Counted from the stretch's first letter, positions 1 to 8,548 are shown. The stretch is 37,550 nucleotides of DNA from Candidatus Woesearchaeota archaeon (GCA_016179945.1 JACPCE010000024.1:2600-40149), one strand, 5' to 3'. Notes: a model not told the origin generated them from the letters alone. Numbers and translations are program-made.

Positions 1-1
1 A

Positions 2-682
2 TTATATATTCCTGAATTAGCAATGAACAGAGTTAACTCTGACAAAGGCTCCAGAATGTGGGAGGTTTGGTGGCTAGCTCCTAGTGTAAGAGCAACAGGT
101 ACAACAAAGCAAGGTGCTAAAGTTGTAGTTTATGCTCATGAAAATAATTATTTTAGCAATCCAGCAAATGTTAAGGATGCAGTAGATAATAAAAAATTAG
201 TTAATGGTGCTGGACCAATGCCACAAGATCAATTTTACTCTTTATTAGAAAGAGAAGGCAATGGAAGGGTATTTGTTGTAGATTATGATAAATTAAAGAG
301 ATCAAGTTCAAGTGTTATAAGTGTTGATGATGCTTTATATCATCCTCAGACTATTCCTTTTTTAGGCAGTAAAGATACAGCAGAAAGATATTTAGTTAAA
401 CATAGAAAAGTCTATGGTGACAAAATAGGCGTTTGGCATACTGATGATTTAGAAGATGAGCCAATGGCTCGTATGCTGTTCCTTGGCATCAGCGACGGCA
501 ACGGCTTGAGTGGCGACGACCTGGACTACAGTAGTCGTTTGCTTGGGGTTGCGCCAGAGGCGCAGAGTGCGCGTGAAAGAGAAGGCCTTGAAGGAACAGT
601 TGAAGTCTTAGGCGAAGGAAAATTCTTAAGACGTGGTGGAAGATTATATATGCCAGTCCCAGAAGGCTTAGATTTAAAATAA
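2..682 (+). CDS. DGR target (variable) protein, 5'-truncated by the window edge; VR lies near but not at the C-terminus
   Basis: Frame is open to base 2 (LYIPELAMNRVNSDKGS...). It contains ARMLFLGISDGNGLSGDDLDYSSRLLGVAPE, encoded by DNA repeated in adenine-rich form at 895-985. Confidence 0.85.
   Translation, partial: LYIPELAMNRVNSDKGSRMWEVWWLAPSVRATGTTKQGAKVVVYAHENNYFSNPANVKDAVDNKKLVNGAGPMPQDQFYSLLEREGNGRVFVVDYDKLKRSSSSVISVDDALYHPQTIPFLGSKDTAERYLVKHRKVYGDKIGVWHTDDLEDEPMARMLFLGISDGNGLSGDDLDYSSRLLGVAPEAQSAREREGLEGTVEVLGEGKFLRRGGRLYMPVPEGLDLK
465..552 (+). other. DGR variable region (VR)
   Basis: Near-identical to 895-985. All 14 substitutions are at A in the 895-985 copy (to G or T), plus one missing AAC codon. 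Confidence 0.95.
550..564 (+). promoter_or_regulatory. GC-rich hairpin abutting the 3' end of VR (candidate DGR target-site cruciform)
   Basis: tgcgcc-aga-ggcgca: perfect 6-bp stem with a 3-nt loop, starting at the last bases of VR. Confidence 0.7.
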
Positions 683-728
683 ATTCTTTTTCAAAACTTT
701 TTTATATTATTTCTTTTATTGATTTTAT

Positions 729-1008
729 TAGTCCCAGCTACTAACTTTACTTAAAAAGTGAAGTAGTAAATTGGAGTAGTTTGGACTACACGCATCTTCA
801 CTACGGTAGCTTGCTACTATAAAATACAGCCATGACTATCCGCGACTTGCGGCCTGAAATGGCAGTGAAATTCAAAAGTGAAGATGCTACTTGGTGGCTC
901 GTATGCTGTACCTTGGCAACAACGACAACAACGGCTTGAATGGCAACAACAACCTGAACAACAATAGTCGTTTGCTTGGAATAGCCAAACTAATTATTGC
1001 TGGGACTA
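729..1008 (+). ncRNA. Predicted DGR template RNA with closing stem 729-738/999-1008 and nested stem 792-802/877-887
   Basis: tagtcccagc/gctgggacta (10 bp) and gcatcttcact/agtgaagatgc (11 bp) inverted repeats. Local hairpins gtagt-ttgg-actac (776-789), gtagc/gctac (806-817, tight loop) and ccgc-gactt-gcgg (840-852). Ends 16 nt before the RT start. Confidence 0.6.
895..985 (+). repeat. DGR template repeat (TR)
   Basis: AAC/AAT-rich copy of VR in an intergenic position immediately upstream of the RT. Confidence 0.95.
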
Positions 1009-1024
1009 TTATCTTAAAGTTAAT

Positions 1025-2769
1025 ATGGGAAACAATTTGTTTAATCAGTTATGTTCTTATGAAAATCTTGAATTAGCTTTTGAGAAAGCAAGGAAAAGAA
1101 AAACTTTGAAAAAATATGTTATTGATTTTGAGAAGAATTTAAAGAATAATTTACTCAAGCTTCAATCTGAAATCATATTTCACATTTACAAGCCGAAACC
1201 TTTAGAGACTTTTATTATTAGGGATCCAAAGACGAGAAAAATAAGCAAGTCAGATTTTAGGGACAGAATAGTCCATCATGCCATATGTAATGTTATAGAA
1301 CCTATTTTTGACAATGGTTTTATCTATGATTCCTATGCTAACAGAAAATGGAAGGGATCATTAAAAGCCCTTGAAAGATTTGATTTTTTTAAAGGAAAAG
1401 TCTCGCAAAATAACACTAAAGATTGTTATATTCTTAAGGCAGATATAAAACATTATTTTGATGATGTTGATCATGACGTTCTTATTTCAATAATTAAAAA
1501 CAAAATAAAAGATTCCCGTGTGATGTGGTTGATAAATATTATTTTGAACAATCACTCAAGCGGGGGGGGGACGACGGTAGCGTAGGTATGCCTTTAGGGA
1601 ATCTGACCTCCCAATTCTTCGCTAATGTTTATCTAAATGAGCTTGACCAGTTTGTCAAGCATGAACTAAAAATAAAGTATTACATAAGATATGTTGATGA
1701 TTTTGTAATATTAGGTAGGAACAAACAAATTTTAGAATATTATAAGGAAGAAATAAATAATTTCCTAATAAACAAATTAAAAATTCAATTGCATCCAGAT
1801 AAGTCTGATATTTTTAAATTAAATAATGGCGTTAATTTTTTAGGATTTAGAGTGTTTTATTATCATAAATTATTAAGGGAGAAAAACATTAAGAAATTTG
1901 AAAGAAGATTCAATGAATTAAAAAAATTCTACAAAAAAGGATTTGTTGAAAGAGAAAACGTTGTAAATGTATTTGAAGGCTGGATTACATATGTAAGCCA
2001 TGCAAATACTTACAAACACAGGAGACATTTAACTAGATTATTTAACAAATACTTTCCTATAGAGATTAAAAAAGAAGTTGAGAATATTAAAAAACATGAG
2101 AATTTCATTGAAAGGTTAGAAGAAAGCAATTATCAGTTTACTTCACAAAAGACTTTGCAATTACTAAAGAAAGGACTAACAATTAAACAAATTGCAGAAC
2201 AAAGACAAATAAAAGAGTCAACAGTCTGGGAGCACATTGCCAAGTTGATTGAATATGGTCAGTTAAATGTCTGGAAATTATTGCCTAAGGATAAGATTCT
2301 AAAAATTTCTTATAAAATTCATAGTCAGGATGATAAATTAAAAGATATAAAACAAAGATTAAATGATAATTCTATAAGTTTTGATGAAATTAACTGTGTT
2401 CTTGCAAGCATTAAGCATGAAAACAAGAAGAAAAATATTATTCATCATGTTAGAAATTACAAAAGAATTAACTGCTTTAGAAAATGTTATTTCAATCCAA
2501 AACAAAGAGAAACATGTTCAGCTAAATTTGATGATCTCATTTCTAAAAATCCTAATCTGGAATTAACTAAAAAGGAATTTCTTGATTTATTCAATAATCA
2601 CATGAATATTTGTATTTTACCAGAAAAAGAAAAATTAGGATTTATCTCCTACAAAGAATTCATTGAAAGGATAAGAAATTACAAAAATAAATTAGTTAAA
2701 CACCCATTGCAACAGCCTGCCCAATTTCAACAATCTCAGAAGCTCCAGATTTATTCAAAACAAATTTAA
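1025..2769 (+). CDS. DGR-type reverse transcriptase, split by an apparent frameshift at the G9 tract (ORFs 1025..1585 and 1525..2769), with a C-terminal HTH extension
   Basis: Motif A YILKADIKHYFDDVDHDVL, then GMPLGNLTSQFFANVYLNELD, YIRYVDDFVILG and NGVNFLGFRVF. The two ORFs join at c-ggggggggg-acgac (1561-1571). Confidence 0.93.
2130..2280 (+). other. HTH_40-like domain within the RT C-terminal extension
   Basis: FTSQKTLQLLKKGLTIKQIAEQRQIKESTVWEHIAKLIEYGQL matches the RecQ C-terminal HTH_40 pattern (T..LL..G.t..qIA..R....sTv..Hi..li..G). Confidence 0.6.
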
Positions 2770-3592
2770 TCAATAAATAAAAGCTGAAATCTACAATCAA
2801 AAAACTAATTATATAAAACAAAATAGTAAAGTTCTCAAATACAGGGGTAGTGGAAAGCATAGAACTGCCCAATATTATAATAGAAGAAATAAATGAAATA
2901 AATATCAACAATATCAGAATATTAATTATCAGTTTCCCATAAGATCTAAGAAAAGGAACAAAATAAAGAAATATTCCTATAGGAAATAATATCACTCCAA
3001 AACTAATTAACAGCCATCTGATTCCAAACATTATAGCCGTTAATAATAAAACTATAATATAAGGAATAATAAGAAGTATCTGCATTATTGCATTTCCAAA
3101 GCTGTCAGAAGCTACTTTAAAGAAATCAGGATTAATATTGGCAAATATATAAGAAGTCAGGCTTGAATTAAATTCTATTAATAGGTTATATAGGTAATAA
3201 CTGGCAGATACTAGGATAATAGCTATTATCATATTCTTTATTGATTCCTTGGCTTTATGCCTTTTTACTATATTATTAGAATCTGTAATGAATATAATTC
3301 CTGAATACAATAAGAAGAATATATAGAAAGTGCTTATTAAAGAGATTATAGTTAACCATATTGTCTTGAATATTTCTATGTTTGGCTTTGCAGTCATTAA
3401 AGTTTCAACTAACTTGATTAAAGGCTGAGCTGGCAGTCCTAGAACATAACTTAGAAAGTAACCAGTATCTTTTAGGCATTCTATTAAAGAGAATATTGAA
3501 CAGCTTGACTCTTGCTTAGTTTCTTCTGCAAAAACTATTGGTGTGACTAATAGAAGAATTGCAATTAAGGTAAATAGTTTGGATTTTTTCAT
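2696..3592 (-). CDS. Polytopic membrane protein with signal peptide, TrbL/VirB6-like
   Basis: N-terminal signal MKKSKLFTLIAILLLVTPIVFA; multiple TM segments; GIIFITDSNN...KAKESIKNMIIAIILVSASYYLYNLL resembles archaeal TrbL/VirB6 proteins. Confidence 0.6.
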   Translation of the reverse strand: MKKSKLFTLIAILLLVTPIVFAEETKQESSCSIFSLIECLKDTGYFLSYVLGLPAQPLIKLVETLMTAKPNIEIFKTIWLTIISLISTFYIFFLLYSGIIFITDSNNIVKRHKAKESIKNMIIAIILVSASYYLYNLLIEFNSSLTSYIFANINPDFFKVASDSFGNAIMQILLIIPYIIVLLLTAIMFGIRWLLISFGVILFPIGIFLYFVPFLRSYGKLIINILILLIFISFISSIIILGSSMLSTTPVFENFTILFYIISFLIVDFSFYLLIKFVLNKSGASEIVEIGQAVAMGV

Positions 3593-3615
3593 AATAAGAA
3601 AGGTTTATATAGTAC

Positions 3616-3643
3616 TATTAACTATAAGTTAATAACTATTAAC
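3616..3643. promoter_or_regulatory. Triple half-site operator in the divergent promoter
   Basis: tattaact-ata-agttaata-ac-tattaac: perfect 8-bp inverted repeat overlapping a second 7-bp inverted repeat, 3 nt before the ATG at 3647. Confidence 0.5.
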
Positions 3644-3646
3644 AAA

Positions 3647-4246
3647 ATGGAAATAGAAGATAAATTAAAAAATAAAATATTATTAATTTTATTAAAGGAT
3701 ATTTCTATAAAACATACTATAACCTCCTTAGCCAAGGAGTTAAAAATAACAAGGGTTGGCATTTGGAAAATTCTCAAGAGGTTAGAGTCTCAGGAATTTA
3801 TAAAATTGGTACAAATTGGTAAAGGAAAAACAAGCACTTACTTAATAGAACTTAAATGGGATGTTCTTACAGAAAAGACTCTTGCACTTTATCTTACAGA
3901 AGAAGCTTTAAAACAATTAAGATGGAGAAGCAATTTTGAAGGGCTTGAAAATGATGTGGATTTTATTATTATTTATGGCAGTATACTTCAATCATTCAAA
4001 GAAGCTAATGATATTGATATATTATGTATTGCCAATAAAGACAAATTTATAAAAATACAAAATACAATCAATAAAATACAAAAAATGCAAATTAAAAAAA
4101 TTCATGATATTAGTTTTACCAAAGAAGAATTTGAATGGGAACTAACAAATTCAAATAAGGCTTTTATTGAAGCTGTTAAAAAAGGAGTAGTTTTATTCGG
4201 TCAAGAGAAATTTGTTAAATTTATGAAGGAAGTGAGCACGAAATGA
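3647..4246 (+). CDS. HTH plus minimal nucleotidyltransferase (MNT) fusion, antitoxin-like
   Basis: N-terminal wHTH (ITSLAKELKITRVGIWKILKRLESQEFI) and NTase motif YGSILQSFKEANDIDILCI; 4-bp overlap with the next ORF. Confidence 0.75.
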   Translation: MEIEDKLKNKILLILLKDISIKHTITSLAKELKITRVGIWKILKRLESQEFIKLVQIGKGKTSTYLIELKWDVLTEKTLALYLTEEALKQLRWRSNFEGLENDVDFIIIYGSILQSFKEANDIDILCIANKDKFIKIQNTINKIQKMQIKKIHDISFTKEEFEWELTNSNKAFIEAVKKGVVLFGQEKFVKFMKEVSTK

Positions 4247-4776
4247 ATAAAGTACATGACTGTTTTTCCAATGCAAAAAATGATGAAGAGAAAGGCAAGA
4301 AGCATAAAGGTTTATTATTTGTAGGAAAAGATAATAAGAAAGCTGAAGAATATATAAAAAAGGCAAAAGAAAATCTAGAGCTTTGTGAATTACTAAAAGA
4401 AAAGAGATTTGATTATAAAATACCAGAAGAGTGGTTCTATACTTTATATTATTGTGCAATGGCTATACTGACAAAATTTGGAGTTGAAAGCAGAAGCCAG
4501 CGCTGTACTGCTTTATTTTTAAGATATATAAAAGATAAAGGTTTAATAGAATATGATAATGATTTCATTGACAGGATAACTGTTTATAGCGAAAAAGAAG
4601 AAAGATCAGATGTTGATGAAAGAGAAAAGTCACGTTATGGTTCTTCTGTTAAAAGCGAAGAAATAATTCAGAAATATGAAACAATGATAAACACCTGCAA
4701 GAAAGCAATTTCTGAATGTGAAGAAATTGTATTTTCAAATAAAGAATTTACTTTGCCAAAAGAGTTATTAGAGTAA
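4243..4776 (+). CDS. HEPN domain protein, partner of MNT
   Basis: Helical protein starting KAEEYIKKAKENLELCELLKEKRFDYKIPEEWFYTLYYCAMAIL, with EREKSRYGSS; ATGA overlap with the MNT gene. Confidence 0.7.
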   Translation: MNKVHDCFSNAKNDEEKGKKHKGLLFVGKDNKKAEEYIKKAKENLELCELLKEKRFDYKIPEEWFYTLYYCAMAILTKFGVESRSQRCTALFLRYIKDKGLIEYDNDFIDRITVYSEKEERSDVDEREKSRYGSSVKSEEIIQKYETMINTCKKAISECEEIVFSNKEFTLPKELLE

Positions 4777-4953
4777 CGAAAATATTGATTTTTTCATGAG
4801 AAAAAAACTTTTTAAACTTTTAGAATAATAAAAAATTATGGAAAGTAACACACTAGAAAAAAGAGTAAATAAAGAAATGATAAAAACTTATTGGGATATA
4901 TTCTTATAAAAACTGCTACTTTTAAGCATCCAGATTAAATATAAATTAAAAAA

Positions 4954-5709
4954 TTATTTTTCAGATGCTTTCCATATAAGATTAAAATAATCAAGATAAC
5001 CTTTAGCTATATCTCTATCATATATTAAAAATAATATTGCATTATATTCTTTCATATGTCCAATTATAACATGGTCTTTAAATATTTCTATCCATATTGG
5101 ACTTACAATGTTTTTAGGTAAATATCTTACTTCAGTGTTTAACATTTCTTCTCGAACTGAGCCATAATCTCTAACATTAGAGTCATAAATATACTTGCAT
5201 TTCACTCCCTTTCTAATTCTTCTTTTGTGCCAGTCTATTAGATAACCTTCTATTTTTTCATTAATTATTCTTGGTGCGCCTATAATATATTGTATTTCTC
5301 CTTTACTTAATGTTGAAATTATTTTTTCATAAACAAATTTTATTCCTGATAAACCTTCGTAAATGCCAGCTTTTATCTCATAACTTTCGTTTTTTCTTAA
5401 TCTGTTTAATTCTGGAATTAACTTCAAAATATCTTGTTTTTGTTTTTTTAGTTTTATTTCCTTTTCTTTTAATAGTTCTTTTAGATAATTAGGTTCAGTT
5501 ATCGTGAAATACTTCTTATTTGATTTTATAACATAAGATACAAGTCCTTTGTGTACAAGTTTTTGAAGGAATTCATATACTTTTGAAGCATGTATCTGAG
5601 CTTCCTTTACTATTGGTGTTGTGGTTGTCTGGCCTAATTTTAATAATGCTAAATAAATCTTAATTTCTGTTTTTGTTAATCCTAAATCTTCTAAAGGTTT
5701 AGTATCCAT
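4954..5709 (-). CDS. TrmB-family transcriptional regulator
   Basis: LGLTKTEIKIYLALLKLGQTTTTPIVKEAQIHASKVYEFLQKLVHKGLV followed by coiled coil and sensor domain. Confidence 0.85.
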   Translation of the reverse strand: MDTKPLEDLGLTKTEIKIYLALLKLGQTTTTPIVKEAQIHASKVYEFLQKLVHKGLVSYVIKSNKKYFTITEPNYLKELLKEKEIKLKKQKQDILKLIPELNRLRKNESYEIKAGIYEGLSGIKFVYEKIISTLSKGEIQYIIGAPRIINEKIEGYLIDWHKRRIRKGVKCKYIYDSNVRDYGSVREEMLNTEVRYLPKNIVSPIWIEIFKDHVIIGHMKEYNAILFLIYDRDIAKGYLDYFNLIWKASEK

Positions 5710-5803
5710 AAATATTGTTATGTCTATTTTTATATAAACTTAACTATTATCACCCCATTAATAGGTGAAGAAAATTAATATTTTCCTTATTATTATAGTT
5801 TAT

Positions 5804-6493
5804 ATGGAAAACTTAAAGCAGTTTTTAGAACAATGGGATATGATGGTATCTAAAAATTATAAAGAAATAAAGCTATTTAATCCTGAATTTACAACCAATA
5901 TAACTATAGATCAAATGAAACATTTCTTTAAAGTTTTTTATCATTTAAGAGGACATTTCCATGATTTCTTATGGTATATGGGTAATAATGCTCCAGATGA
6001 AAATTCAAAAGATATTATTTTAGATAATCTCAAAGAAGAATTTGGTAAAAATAGGTCTCATGAACAATTATTTTGGCAATCTGCAGAGGTAATAAATATA
6101 GACCTCGCAGAAGAATTAATTTATCAGAAAAACTATATTGATTTTGCTAAAGATTTTAATAGGGGGCATTTATTATATCTTGTTTCACATGATTGGGAAA
6201 GAAATGTTGCAGCATTCGCAGCATATGAAAGACTAGACAATATAGATTATGCTAATTTACTTGAGTTCATAAAAAGCTTTAATGTTTTTAAGAATAATCC
6301 TAATGCTTTAGCCTTTTTTGTGATGCATAGTAAAGTTAAACATTATGAAATGATTGATGAGGGGTTTAATCTAGAAATGATATGGGCTAAAGATAAAAAT
6401 AAAATAATAGAATCATTTAATTTTATAGCAGAGCACCAAAATAAAATGTGGAAAAAATTAAGCAATGAAGTATTCAATTATGTAAGAAATTAA
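5804..6493 (+). CDS. Iron-containing redox enzyme (heme-oxygenase-like/PqqC-TenA fold)
   Basis: HLRGHFHDFLWYMGNNAPDENSKDIILDNLKEEFG...FFVMHSKVKHYEMI. The internal ATG at 5804 is preferred over GTG 5765. Confidence 0.6.
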   Translation: MENLKQFLEQWDMMVSKNYKEIKLFNPEFTTNITIDQMKHFFKVFYHLRGHFHDFLWYMGNNAPDENSKDIILDNLKEEFGKNRSHEQLFWQSAEVINIDLAEELIYQKNYIDFAKDFNRGHLLYLVSHDWERNVAAFAAYERLDNIDYANLLEFIKSFNVFKNNPNALAFFVMHSKVKHYEMIDEGFNLEMIWAKDKNKIIESFNFIAEHQNKMWKKLSNEVFNYVRN

Positions 6494-6534
6494 ATACCCA
6501 ATAACTATATAAATATATTTCACATATTAAAAAT

Positions 6535-6648
6535 ATGAAGAGAAATTTTAGTATTTTAATAGAAAAAGATGAAGATGGTTGGTTAGTTTCTAGTGTAGTA
6601 GGTCTTCAAGGATGTCATACACAAGCTAAAAATTTAGATCTAAATTAA
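6535..6648 (+). pseudogene. Truncated HicB-like antitoxin fragment (37 aa)
   Basis: MKRNFSILIEKDEDGWLVSSVVGLQGCHTQAKNLDLN*: HicB N-terminal signature then premature stop. Confidence 0.6.
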
Positions 6649-6701
6649 ATGAAAAAAGTAACTATAGTTAACTTTATAAAGATTCTCAATTTTAGAATTC
6701 T

Positions 6702-7079
6702 ATGGAATTAATACAAGAGCTAGAAGTATGGTATGTAATACCTGCAATAAGAAAAGAGATAACTATCGCTATGCAAAGTAATGGCTTAAAACAGGTAGAA
6801 ATAGCTAAAAGATTAGGCCTTACAAAAGCAGCTGTAAACCAATATTTATCTAATAAAAGAGGAAATGAATTAAAATTCAATAATAAAATAAAACAGCAGA
6901 TTATGGAATCTACTAAAAGAATTAATAATGAATTTGATTCTGTAAGAGAAATCCAATATTTGATAAATATTGCAAGAGAAGAAAAAATTGCATGCCAGGT
7001 TCATAGAAATTTAGATAATAGTTTTAAGTCTTGTAATATATGTTTTGAGCAGCCACTAATTCAATTAAGGAGTAAATAA
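6702..7079 (+). CDS. XRE-type regulator with Cys-containing C-terminus (COG2522-like)
   Basis: MQSNGLKQVEIAKRLGLTKAAVNQYLSNKRG and ACQVHRNLDNSFKSCNICFE; abuts iscS. Confidence 0.7.
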   Translation: MELIQELEVWYVIPAIRKEITIAMQSNGLKQVEIAKRLGLTKAAVNQYLSNKRGNELKFNNKIKQQIMESTKRINNEFDSVREIQYLINIAREEKIACQVHRNLDNSFKSCNICFEQPLIQLRSK

Positions 7080-8278
7080 TGAATGAAATATACTTAGATA
7101 ATGCAGCAACTACAAAAGTAAGAGAAGAAGTAAAAGAAGAAATGTTAAAATATCTTGATGTAGTTTATGGAAATCCGGGAAGTTTTCATGGAAAAGGTCT
7201 AGAAGCTAAAGATTCAATAGAAGATGCAAGAGAAATAATTGCTAAGTTAATAAATGCAAAACCTAAAGAAATAATTTTTACAGCTGGTGGAACAGAAAGC
7301 ATTAATCTAGCTCTAAAAGGTTTAGCTAAAGCAATGAAAGACAAAGGAAATCATATAATTACAACAAATATTGAACACCATGCAGTTCTTCATACATGTG
7401 AATATTTGGAAAAATATGAAGGTTGTGAAGTAACTTATTTAGAAGTTGATCAATATGGTATGGTAAATCCAAAAGATGTTGAAAATGCAATAAAACCAAA
7501 TACAATTTTAATTACAATTATGTATGCAAATAACGAGATAGGCACAATAAATCCAATAAAAGAAATAGGTTCTATTGCAAAAAAAAATAATATTTATTTT
7601 CACACAGATGCTTGTCAGGCAGCTGGTTATTGTAATTTAGATGTAGAAAATCTAAACGTAGACATGATGACAATAAACGGATCTAAAATTTACGGTCCAA
7701 AAGGTGTTGGAATTTTATATTTTAAGACAGGAATTCAATTAGTCCCTCTAATACATGGCGGTGGTCAAGAAAGAAATATAAGGAGCGGAACTGAAAATGT
7801 TTCAGGAATTATGGGTTTTGCTAAGGCTTTTGAATTGGCTCAAACTGAAAGAGACCCCGAAGTTCAAAGATTAACAAAATTAAGAGATAAATTAGTTAAT
7901 GGGATATTAGAAACTGTTCCAAAAACATTCTTAAATGGACATCCAACTGAAAGGCTTCCAAACAATGCTAATGTTTCCATTTTAGATATAGAAGGTGAAG
8001 CTTTAACACTTTATTTAAATGAGTATGGAATTTATACTTCAACAGGAAGTGCATGCACATCACAAACTTTAGATCCAAGCCATGTAGTATTGGCTACTGG
8101 CTTGCCTTATGAAGCAGCCCATGGCAGTATTAGATTTACTTTAGGAAAAGAAACAACTGAAGAAGACATTGATAAAGTTTTGGAAGTTTTGCCTGGTATT
8201 GTAAAAATTTTAAGACAGATCAGCCCTGTAAATGTTAATGCAGAACACATAATTGAAGCAAGGAGTTTAGGGAAATGA
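7079..8278 (+). CDS. iscS: Cysteine desulfurase (NifS/IscS)
   Basis: IYLDNAATTKVREEV...TNIEHHAVLHTCEYL...HTDACQAAGY...NGSKIYGPKGVG...STGSACTSQTLDPSHVV. Confidence 0.95.
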   Translation: MNEIYLDNAATTKVREEVKEEMLKYLDVVYGNPGSFHGKGLEAKDSIEDAREIIAKLINAKPKEIIFTAGGTESINLALKGLAKAMKDKGNHIITTNIEHHAVLHTCEYLEKYEGCEVTYLEVDQYGMVNPKDVENAIKPNTILITIMYANNEIGTINPIKEIGSIAKKNNIYFHTDACQAAGYCNLDVENLNVDMMTINGSKIYGPKGVGILYFKTGIQLVPLIHGGGQERNIRSGTENVSGIMGFAKAFELAQTERDPEVQRLTKLRDKLVNGILETVPKTFLNGHPTERLPNNANVSILDIEGEALTLYLNEYGIYTSTGSACTSQTLDPSHVVLATGLPYEAAHGSIRFTLGKETTEEDIDKVLEVLPGIVKILRQISPVNVNAEHIIEARSLGK

Positions 8279-8547
8279 ATGACGATTATAGAACTTTAGA
8301 TTATGAGAATCTTGTTGTAGGCAATATTCAAGTAGTCAATCAACAAAATAATGTTAAAAAATATTATTTTCCATATGTCTGTTTTACCATAGGTTTAATA
8401 TTATATGGTTTAGGTATTAAGGAGTTTTATCAAAAAGATTTTAGAGGAATTATTGGAATGCTTGGCGGCGCGACATTAATATCTGCAAGTAATGTGTTAA
8501 GAAAAAATAAAAAAAGCTTAGAATCAAGAATTCAAGGAGAAGTATAA
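8275..8547 (+). CDS. Small two-TM membrane protein in the isc-like operon
   Basis: ATGA overlap with iscS; hydrophobic YVCFTIGLILYGLGI and IIGMLGGATLISAS. Confidence 0.55.
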   Translation: MNDDYRTLDYENLVVGNIQVVNQQNNVKKYYFPYVCFTIGLILYGLGIKEFYQKDFRGIIGMLGGATLISASNVLRKNKKSLESRIQGEV

Positions 8548-8548
8548 A

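Noticed and set aside
891-1076. ORF of 61 aa (MVARMLYLGNNDNNGLNGNNN...)
   Set aside because: This is the translated TR itself running into the RT leader; best explained as noncoding template RNA.
2381-2566. ORF inside the RT gene in another frame
   Set aside because: Out-of-frame overlap with a clearly coding sequence and no recognisable features.
4838-4909. Short ORF MESNTLEKRVNKEMIKTYWDIFL
   Set aside because: Too short and no recognisable motif; could be a gene remnant only.
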